From: an uncultured Saprospiraceae bacterium
Lineage (GTDB): Bacteria; Bacteroidota; Bacteroidia; Chitinophagales; Saprospiraceae
Reading direction: 5' to 3'
Assembly: GCA_937921825.1 (NCBI GenBank)
Contig: CAKZVK010000036.1
Location: 1 to 64,000 of the forward strand
DNA length: 64,000 nucleotides
The notes beneath the pieces are model-generated. The model was not told the origin of the DNA, ran no database searches, and was given only the letters and a program-made list of their open reading frames with translations. The translations under genes and the position numbers were made by a program. Below are positions 1 to 6,565 of the stretch, piece by piece (position 1 is the stretch's first letter; each line of letters starts with the position of its first letter).

Positions 1-10
1 GCTCAGTTTT

Positions 11-85
11 CGGGGCGTAGCGCAGTCCGGTTAGCGCACCTGGTTTGGGACCAGGGGGCCGGAGGTTCGAATCCTCTCGCCCCGA
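11..85 (+). tRNA. tRNA-Pro (anticodon TGG)
   Basis: A complete cloverleaf can be folded by eye. The acceptor stem CGGGGCG pairs with CGCCCCG, the anticodon stem CCTGG/CCAGG encloses loop TTTGGGA (anticodon TGG, reading CCA and other Pro codons), and the T-loop TTCGAAT is canonical. The discriminator base is A and no CCA is encoded. A hairpin terminator follows at once. The end of a restriction-modification operon lies about 300 bases downstream, so the tRNA 3' end is a plausible old integration target. Confidence 0.96.
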
Positions 86-89
86 CATA

Positions 90-125
90 AAAGCTCAGTA
101 ATACTATGTATTGCTGGGCTTTTTT
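90..125 (+). terminator. Rho-independent terminator of tRNA-Pro
   Basis: An imperfect stem (AAGCTCAG-like arm pairing with CTGGGCTT) is followed by a run of T. It directly follows the tRNA, so the tRNA is transcribed as a single unit. Confidence 0.75.
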
Positions 126-130
126 AGTTG

Positions 131-152
131 AAGGGGTCGTCTAAGGGGTCGT
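131..152. repeat. Tandem 12-base repeat (AAGGGGTCGT core, 2 copies)
   Basis: Two copies of AAGGGGTCGT are spaced 12 bases apart, just past the tRNA terminator. Short direct repeats beside a tRNA can be recombinase arm sites; that is inference only. Confidence 0.45.
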
Positions 153-397
153 TTTCTACATTTATTTCATCAAGTATAGCTTCACTAGATTAAATCAAAT
201 AGTCAACGAGGGGGGCTTCTTCTTTTATCCAATACTACTCCCCACCCTCTGAAAAACAAAAAATATCCCCCCACATCTATTGATATGTATAAGCAGCTTC
301 GGCCTATATATTTTTGTTTTTCATCTTATCCATAATCGTGTTTAGTCTTACAGCTCTCTGTTGACCGCAGGAACGAGGACGGCAGTGTGCTGTTTGT

Positions 398-2272
398 TTA
401 GCATTTACTTTTTATAAAATCAAAAATTGGTCTTAATACTTCAAAGTTCTCCTTAGCAATATGAGGAACAACTTCAGTAGCAAATTTCATTTTTAGAGAG
501 TCATTTATTTCGATTAGCTCTCCACCACCGACAACGGAAACCTTATGGAAATGCCCAGCTGTAGTTTCTGAATAGAATAAATGTTCAACTTCTAATTTCG
601 AATTTTCTTTAAAAGTCTTATTGCCATCTTTGATTACTTGTTTCTTAATAAGTGGAACATCAGGAACCGGAACCAAAATAGCATAACTATTCTTGTTTAG
701 AATCTTCTTAGTTAAGCCTTTATATGGATTAGCTTCTACTAAATCTTCTTCACCATTTATTGAATTCCATTCATTGTATGCCATATCAAAATCGAATAAC
801 CCAAATATTGGGAAAGTCCCCATTTCATTAATGAGTTTATCACTCTGTAGTAATAGTCGTAGATACAAACAGCCATGTCCGAAACATATTTCAAAAGGAA
901 TTTCTTCTTCATAGAGTTGAGACCAAGCGTGATTTAGTATAACAGGATCAGAATATCCTTCTGTGAACAGTATTGGTTTGTTTTGCCCAATTGTGTGGAT
1001 TACGCTTAAAATTTGCTTGTCATGTTGTACGTTAATCAGATTTGAAGAAAGCTGTCTTACAGCATATGACTTCTTGACTTTGTTGCTTATGATGTTATTA
1101 TCCTTAAAAGTGAAAAGGTTTATTCTTTTTTCTTGACTATTAAGTAATGTGATTGCACTATGGCTTGTCATAAGAACATGGTTGTTTACAGTAGCGGCTT
1201 TGGTGATATCAAAAACTTGACTCATAAAATCAAATTGCCATTCTGGATGAAGAAATGAATCAGGCTCATCTAATAGTGTGAGACAGTTTTTGTCCTTAAA
1301 CAGTTCCATGATTGTATAGATGTAAATTGACTGAAATTGTCCATCGCTGAACCAATTTATATCATTGTCTTCTACGTTAGGATCATTATGAGAAAGTGTT
1401 ATATCTACTAACATTTCAATAGTTTTCAGATTGTCGAATGATCTGAAAAGATCTTGAACAGGTAATTGTTCAAATTTATTTTGAAAGTCTTCAATGTCTA
1501 AATAAAGCTCATATTTATCATCATATGATTTTTTTTCAGGATCTGTTTGAGGTATATATTCTTCATCTCGTTCTCCTATTTTTGTTGTTCTTGCTATACT
1601 ATGTAGAACATCCATAAAGTTTTTAGTAATTCCCTTTGCTTTCCAGAATCTTGTTGAGTCTTCAAATGGATCTACATCATAGCCATTTTTATAAGAATAG
1701 TATGGACGTTTTAATGTTATATGTAATTCATTCCAATTAGGAGTTATTCCTAACTTTTGAATTATGAATTGCTTTGCTTTACAAGTATTGGGCTGTAACA
1801 AAAGAACAGTAAGTAGAAGTGCTTTGTAATCTTTACCTATTCCAATGAATTCTCTTGTATCACCTTCATTTGCCTCCTTCAGATCTTTCTTAAATTCTTC
1901 TTCATATTCATGAATTAGGTTTATGACCTTTTCGTTATGACCCGAATAGTAAATTAAAATATTATCTGGGAGCTTAACCTTTGAGATCTTTGGGACTTCT
2001 TCATTCTGATTATTTAAATATCTATTGTTAGTCCAATCCCATTTTATGAAGTGTACTTCTTCATTAATTTCATATTCAATTACGTATTCGAAATTTACTT
2101 TATATTCCTTTTCGAATAGTTGTCGAAAGATTTCAATTATAGCCTCAAATAAATTCGACTTTCCTGTTCCATTCTTTCCAACAAAAACATCTATAAAACT
2201 GTCTCCTTCAAATTTTAAGGAAAAGTCTTTGAGGTTTTTGTAGTCACTAATATAGATATGCTTTAGCCTCAT
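398..2272 (-). CDS. OLD-like ATPase with C-terminal TOPRIM domain, RM-associated
   Basis: A 624-residue predicted DNA-targeting ATPase/nuclease. The N-terminal half is an SMC/RecF-type ABC ATPase: Walker A GKNGTGKS near residues 32-39, Walker B LTLLDEPDS with the following HPEW, and the switch histidine in MTSHSA. The C-terminal half has TOPRIM-like features: an acidic strand ILFTEGYSD near residue 436 and a DxD pair in LFDFDMA near residue 492. This is the layout of OLD-family (overcoming lysogenization defect) nucleases. Its ATG overlaps the stop of hsdS (ATGA), so the two are translationally coupled and this is the last gene of the type I RM operon. ATPase genes linked to type I loci are known (for example the R-linked rloA genes), but here ATPase and TOPRIM are fused. 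It probably adds a second defence activity or regulates restriction; which one cannot be read from sequence. Confidence 0.8.
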   Translation of the reverse strand: MRLKHIYISDYKNLKDFSLKFEGDSFIDVFVGKNGTGKSNLFEAIIEIFRQLFEKEYKVNFEYVIEYEINEEVHFIKWDWTNNRYLNNQNEEVPKISKVKLPDNILIYYSGHNEKVINLIHEYEEEFKKDLKEANEGDTREFIGIGKDYKALLLTVLLLQPNTCKAKQFIIQKLGITPNWNELHITLKRPYYSYKNGYDVDPFEDSTRFWKAKGITKNFMDVLHSIARTTKIGERDEEYIPQTDPEKKSYDDKYELYLDIEDFQNKFEQLPVQDLFRSFDNLKTIEMLVDITLSHNDPNVEDNDINWFSDGQFQSIYIYTIMELFKDKNCLTLLDEPDSFLHPEWQFDFMSQVFDITKAATVNNHVLMTSHSAITLLNSQEKRINLFTFKDNNIISNKVKKSYAVRQLSSNLINVQHDKQILSVIHTIGQNKPILFTEGYSDPVILNHAWSQLYEEEIPFEICFGHGCLYLRLLLQSDKLINEMGTFPIFGLFDFDMAYNEWNSINGEEDLVEANPYKGLTKKILNKNSYAILVPVPDVPLIKKQVIKDGNKTFKENSKLEVEHLFYSETTAGHFHKVSVVGGGELIEINDSLKMKFATEVVPHIAKENFEVLRPIFDFIKSKC

Positions 2273-3996
2273 GAAGTAGATTCAGTTTGTTCCATCACTT
2301 CTCGGATTGATGATTCTAAAAAGTCTTTATAAAATGTATTTCTATTTTCTACTTCTATTTTCATTCGATCACAAGCATCAAAAAGATTGTTTACAATTCT
2401 TACTATTTCCTTCTGCTCAGCTAATGGAGGGAAAAAGGTGACTAAAGTTCTTATCATTTTTCTATCTAATCCTGGAATTAGTCCATTCGCATTCTCTTTA
2501 AAAAAGATAAGTTTAGTATTCAAGAATATTCGAACAAATTGTATCGAACTTCCTAAAGTGTTTATCGCCATTATTTGCCTTGCTATATGAGCTTTTTCAA
2601 CATGAAGCCAGCCCATTTTACCAACTCCTGATCCTTTACAGGTCAATAATAAATCACCTTTAAAGGCAATAGATTTGGGCTCATTCGTCCACCTATTTAT
2701 AATTACTTTATCATTTTTGAGATTGCTTGCTCCTGTTATATATGGAAGACCTGATTGATCAGTATTTGAATATTGAGTAGGTTTTAAATCTTGTCCCGAT
2801 TTTAAAGTAATTAATTCGCCAAAATTTGTAATTACCCACCCCTCAGGCAACTCAAATGGAATCTCATCCACACTTATCTCAGGTAATGGCTTCTCTTTCC
2901 TAATCTTTTTGTCTTTAATCAATCTCGCTTTTTCTTCTTTGATCCTCTCCAACAAAACAGAAGCTGGCTCCACATCAGGATTCTCTGCTCTCCACTGCTT
3001 TGTCAACTTTCCCTGTACAGCCAATTGCAAAATCGCCTCTTTGAGTTTGTCTATACTTTCTGTGGTATCAAAAATGGAAGTGAAATGGGGTTGTAGTTTT
3101 TTCCATTCTTCAGCACTATTGGCTGTGGTCAATTGTCGCAATGAAGATTGGATAAAGTCTTGTCGAAGTTGAACTCTTGATGTGGTTTGTGCCTCCAATT
3201 GATCGACTTCTGCCATCAATTGATTGACGATTTTGACGACGGCTTTTTGTTCTTCAAGTGGTGGCAATGGAAAAATCAGATTCTTGAAAGTGGTAGATCC
3301 TATATTCCCCTGGTTCGCAGTACCACTTTCACTTGCAAATAGCTGATCAAGAATAAATTTTGCTTTTAGGAAGTAATTAAATAATTCAAAGCTTGACTTT
3401 TCAATAGATCTGATACATCCCACTCTTTGATTAAGCAAAAGAACTTTATCCTTTAAATGTTCGCTTGTTACTATACATGTAAAGCAATAATCTCTCTTTC
3501 CTTTAGTGCCTGTTAATGTGGTAAGAACATCTCCTTTATAAAGTTTATAGTCGAGATTAGCTTTACCTATAGAATCAGGAACAAAAGCTTGTTTTGCATT
3601 AATTTTGAAATAATCGTTTTTTACATTACCTAACCTGATTACTTGGAAGGAGGATTGATCAACGTAAGTTGAACTCTTAAATGCGTATCCATTTAAGAAC
3701 GAAATTATGTTTCCGAACCTGCACCATGCCCATCCCATGGGTAACTCAAAAGGAACCCCATCTTTACCTATCTCAGACAAAGGCTTCTCCTTTCTAATTT
3801 TTTTTTCTTTTATTAACTTTGCTTTTACACCTTTAATCTTCTCCAATAAAGAAAAAGCTGGTTCCACATCAGGATTCTCTTTCCTCCATTCCTCAGATAA
3901 CCTCCCTCGAATAGCCAAATCCAATATTAATCCTTTTAACTCTTTAGAATTTTCAGGCTTAAGACTCAACTTGTCAAAATACTTCAGTAAATGCAT
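2269..3996 (-). CDS. hsdS: Type I restriction-modification specificity subunit
   Basis: A 575-residue HsdS. It recognises the bipartite DNA target and holds HsdM and HsdR together. Two half-subunits are visible. Each begins with a conserved helical segment (residues about 5-75 and 315-385) containing ENPDVEPA...LLE(K/R)IK and KKIRKEKPL, followed by (P/E)FELP.GW and a variable target recognition domain. Each half ends in LPPLEEQK / FPPLAEQK, the usual dimerisation helix. The gene starts one base after the hsdM stop and its own stop overlaps the next gene. The two conserved blocks are also similar at DNA level, which could allow domain exchange. The length is somewhat above a typical HsdS because of the extra N-terminal conserved block. 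Confidence 0.95.
   Translation of the reverse strand: MHLLKYFDKLSLKPENSKELKGLILDLAIRGRLSEEWRKENPDVEPAFSLLEKIKGVKAKLIKEKKIRKEKPLSEIGKDGVPFELPMGWAWCRFGNIISFLNGYAFKSSTYVDQSSFQVIRLGNVKNDYFKINAKQAFVPDSIGKANLDYKLYKGDVLTTLTGTKGKRDYCFTCIVTSEHLKDKVLLLNQRVGCIRSIEKSSFELFNYFLKAKFILDQLFASESGTANQGNIGSTTFKNLIFPLPPLEEQKAVVKIVNQLMAEVDQLEAQTTSRVQLRQDFIQSSLRQLTTANSAEEWKKLQPHFTSIFDTTESIDKLKEAILQLAVQGKLTKQWRAENPDVEPASVLLERIKEEKARLIKDKKIRKEKPLPEISVDEIPFELPEGWVITNFGELITLKSGQDLKPTQYSNTDQSGLPYITGASNLKNDKVIINRWTNEPKSIAFKGDLLLTCKGSGVGKMGWLHVEKAHIARQIMAINTLGSSIQFVRIFLNTKLIFFKENANGLIPGLDRKMIRTLVTFFPPLAEQKEIVRIVNNLFDACDRMKIEVENRNTFYKDFLESSIREVMEQTESTS
2836..3045 (-). repeat. HsdS internal repeat, copy B
   Basis: DNA encoding the second conserved block of HsdS. 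It resembles 3721-3940 through runs such as CCACATCAGGATTCTCT and GGCTTCTC. It is a direct repeat within one gene and a possible substrate for homologous exchange of recognition domains. Confidence 0.75.
3721..3940 (-). repeat. HsdS internal repeat, copy A
   Basis: DNA encoding the first conserved block of HsdS and direct-repeat partner of 2836-3045. The shared protein signature is ENPDVEPA followed by LLE(K/R)IK and KKIRKEKPL. Confidence 0.75.
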
Positions 3997-3997
3997 A

Positions 3998-5425
3998 TTA
4001 AGACAAGGCTTTGTTGAGGACGGAAATAATTTCTTCTTGGATCGTTTTGATGTTTTGTTCTGTTTCTTGCAGTTTGCCTAATATGACATCCGGACTCTCA
4101 AGATGATCTACCTCTTCATAAGGATTCTTGATGTCGAGATTGTAGTTGCGTTTTTTGATCTCATCGATACTTACTTTCCATGCTTGTTTGCTTTTCTTTC
4201 TCTTATTCCACCATTTCTTCTCTGCATCAAATTCCTTGACGGTTATAGGCTTTGATTTATTGTAGCTCTTGTAACCTTTCGGGTAGGGATGCTCGTAGTA
4301 CCAGATTTCTTTAGTCGGTGTTCCCTTCTCGAAGAAGAGTATGTTGGTTTTTATACTGGTGTAAGGATTGAAGACACCATTAGGCAGACGGACAATGGTA
4401 TGAAGATTACATCGAGCCAGTAGTTCTTCTTTGAGTCTTGTCTTGACACCTTCACCAAACAAAGTGCCATCAGGTAGAACGACTGCTGCACGTCCACCAT
4501 CTTTGAGTAATCTTATAATAAGCGCTAAGAATAAGTCTGCTGTTTCTTTAGTTCTGAATTTCTGAGGAAAGTTTGTTTCTGTTCCATCTTCTTCTACGCC
4601 ACCAAAAGGAGGATTGGTAATTATGACATCCACTTTATCCTTAGACCCCCAATCGCTGTAGGGCTTACTTAGATAATTATCTCTTCTTACTGTGGGTACA
4701 TCAAATCCATTGAGCATGAGGTTAGTCGTGCACAAAAGGTGTGGTAGTGGTTTCTTTTCTATGCCTCTGATTTTCTTTTGTATTTGCGCTGGCTTATAGT
4801 TTTTAGAGTTTTCTCTGATATAATTTATAGAATTAACCAAGAAGCCTCCTGTGCCGCAAGCTGGATCCAGAATGCTTTCTCCCTTTTTGGGATTGATGAT
4901 GTCTACCATGAATTTGGTGACGCCTCTTGGTGTATAGTATTCTCCAGAAGAGCCCGCTGATTGTAGTTCCTTTAGTATAGTCTCATATAGATCATTGAAT
5001 AAGTGTCGCTCTTTCTGATCGTTGAAGTCTATTTTATTTATCTCATTGATGACTTGACGGAATAGGGTACCGTTTTTCATGTAGTTATACGTATCCTCAA
5101 ATACGGACCTTACTATGGCAGCTTGAGGACCCAATGAAGGATCTAGTTCTTTGAGAGTCGGGAATAAGGAATTGTTGATAAAATCCATCAATTTATCTCC
5201 CGTGTCTCCCTCGTCATCTGCTGCCCAAGATTGCCATTTAAGATATTTCGGTAGCGGACTTTCGTAATTTTCTAAGGTGATACTCCATTCTTCTTCTTTG
5301 TCAGCAAATATCTTCATGAAGATCATCCACACCATCTGCGATATACGCTGCGCATCTCCATCTACTCCTGTATCCTTACGCATAATGTCTCTGATAGACT
5401 TTATGATTCCTGTGATGTTACTCAT
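3998..5425 (-). CDS. hsdM: Type I restriction-modification DNA methyltransferase subunit
   Basis: A 475-residue HsdM, an adenine N6-methyltransferase that acts with HsdS and also forms part of the restriction complex. It has an N-terminal helical HsdM_N region (about 1-130), then the S-adenosylmethionine motif DPACGTGGF near residue 187 and the catalytic motif NPPFGG near residue 271. The C-terminal tail is helical and probably contacts HsdS. The start codon immediately follows the stop of the DUF1016 gene, and hsdS starts one base after its end, so R, DUF1016, M, S and the ATPase are almost certainly one transcript. The length is normal for the family. Confidence 0.96.
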   Translation of the reverse strand: MSNITGIIKSIRDIMRKDTGVDGDAQRISQMVWMIFMKIFADKEEEWSITLENYESPLPKYLKWQSWAADDEGDTGDKLMDFINNSLFPTLKELDPSLGPQAAIVRSVFEDTYNYMKNGTLFRQVINEINKIDFNDQKERHLFNDLYETILKELQSAGSSGEYYTPRGVTKFMVDIINPKKGESILDPACGTGGFLVNSINYIRENSKNYKPAQIQKKIRGIEKKPLPHLLCTTNLMLNGFDVPTVRRDNYLSKPYSDWGSKDKVDVIITNPPFGGVEEDGTETNFPQKFRTKETADLFLALIIRLLKDGGRAAVVLPDGTLFGEGVKTRLKEELLARCNLHTIVRLPNGVFNPYTSIKTNILFFEKGTPTKEIWYYEHPYPKGYKSYNKSKPITVKEFDAEKKWWNKRKKSKQAWKVSIDEIKKRNYNLDIKNPYEEVDHLESPDVILGKLQETEQNIKTIQEEIISVLNKALS

Positions 5426-6565
5426 CTATAGTTTCTTCTTTTCTTGGTGTAAAAATCTCTTCAGTTCTTCTATAGAGGGCAGTGCTGTTTTGTATTGACT
5501 GACAAATAGATTTTCGTCCATACCACCTAAGGCGTATTCTACCAGCTCTTCATTCTTATTCGTACATAGCAAAATACCTATGGGAGGATTGTCATCATCT
5601 CTTTGTTCGTTAGTTTTGTAGTATTGTATGTAGGTGTTAAGCTGACCTGCGTTGGCATGGGTAAATTCTTCTACTTTGAGTTCTATGATGACATGGCATT
5701 TCAGAATCCGATGATAGAATAATAAATCTATAAAGTAATATTCTCCACCGATTATGATTCTTTTTTGTTGTGCTTCAAAGCAAAAGCCGTGACCAAGCTC
5801 AAGGATAAAATTCTTGAGTTCCTTAATCAATGCTTTTTCTAATGCAGATTCTGAGCCCAAGACTTGGTCTGGCAGTCCCAAAAAATCAAAGACGTAAGGC
5901 GTTTTTATGATTTGTTCTGGCAATAGTCTTGCTGCACCTTTACTTAAGCTCTCTGACAAGGAGGAAGGATCCTTAGCTGCTGCACTCCGTTCGAAATTGA
6001 GGCTATTGATTTGACGTTTGAGTTCTCTGACCGACCATACGCCTTTTATGGCTTCTATCTCGTAGTATGTTCTTTTGATGGGGTCATCTACTTTCAGCAG
6101 TTCTACCAGATGAGAGAATGATAGTGTAGATATGAGTTTTGCTGGTGGTACGACAGGAGTATTGGTCGATTCTGCAGACGATGTATGCATAATTGGCCGG
6201 CCTTTAGATTTTACAGACATTGTCTGCAAAATCTTGGAATCCAAAAAGGCAGACACTGTCTGCCCAATCTCATCTGTCAATAAGTCAGACACTGTCTGAC
6301 TTATCTGAGGATAGTTGATATACAATTGTTTAAAGAGCTTCAGATTCGTTGCAGAAAGCCCCTTTGTTTCTATTCTATCAGAAAGATTTTTAAGTAACAG
6401 AGTCCCATATTCGGCTCTATCTTCCCCATTTTGCTCATATTCTACGATATAGAAGCCGATCAACCAATTTCTTAGAGTTAGATACTGATCTATTGTTCTT
6501 GATGCTTTTCCTTTGAAATAATCATCCGTTTGCTTGATCTGTGATATAAGTAATTGAATATCCAT
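5426..6565 (-). CDS. DUF1016 (YhcG-like) PD-(D/E)xK nuclease within the RM operon
   Basis: A 379-residue protein of the DUF1016/YhcG family. The N-terminal domain (residues about 1-100) starts with a Q-x-R-T-like segment followed by YGxxLLxxLS, typical of the family. The C-terminal domain has the restriction-endonuclease-like core: D in YFIDLLFYH near residue 280 and E-x-K in IIELK near 295-297. Between them lies a linker made of a repeated QTVS-type unit encoded by palindromic DNA (see the repeat entry). The ATG directly follows the hsdR stop with no gap, and hsdM follows with no gap. DUF1016 proteins are often found in or beside defence loci and are predicted nucleases; their role in type I systems is not established. 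The family assignment is firm; the activity is inferred. Confidence 0.88.
   Translation of the reverse strand: MDIQLLISQIKQTDDYFKGKASRTIDQYLTLRNWLIGFYIVEYEQNGEDRAEYGTLLLKNLSDRIETKGLSATNLKLFKQLYINYPQISQTVSDLLTDEIGQTVSAFLDSKILQTMSVKSKGRPIMHTSSAESTNTPVVPPAKLISTLSFSHLVELLKVDDPIKRTYYEIEAIKGVWSVRELKRQINSLNFERSAAAKDPSSLSESLSKGAARLLPEQIIKTPYVFDFLGLPDQVLGSESALEKALIKELKNFILELGHGFCFEAQQKRIIIGGEYYFIDLLFYHRILKCHVIIELKVEEFTHANAGQLNTYIQYYKTNEQRDDDNPPIGILLCTNKNEELVEYALGGMDENLFVSQYKTALPSIEELKRFLHQEKKKL
6174..6303 (-). repeat. In-frame array of four palindromes (core CAGACACTGTCTG) in the DUF1016 gene
   Basis: Palindromes are centred at about 6181 (degenerate), 6220, 6256 and 6292, that is 39, 36 and 36 bases apart, all multiples of 3. 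The copy at 6281-6303 is a perfect 23-base palindrome around a central C, and the copy at 6248-6264 is a perfect 17-mer. The arms outside the core differ between copies (AAGT/ACTT, GG/CC, TTT/AAA) but keep their symmetry. In protein they give repeated QTVS/QTMS/HTSS units 12-13 residues apart. Confidence 0.9.

Larger units (their letters stand above)
86..397. other. Non-coding junction between tRNA-Pro and the defence operon
   Basis: About 310 bases without a credible gene. After the tRNA terminator there is a tandem pair of AAGGGGTCGT (131-140 and 143-152, 12-base period). The rest is AT-rich sequence with a C-rich stretch near 240-280 and no recognisable integrase or remnant coding frame. 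Its position between a tRNA 3' end and a defence cluster suggests the scar of an integration, but no second copy of the tRNA 3' end was found in the window. Confidence 0.5.

Noticed and set aside
6174-6303. CRISPR-like repeat pattern from regular palindromes
   Set aside because: The spacing is short, the sequence is translated in frame, the intervals are too small for spacers and no cas gene is near.
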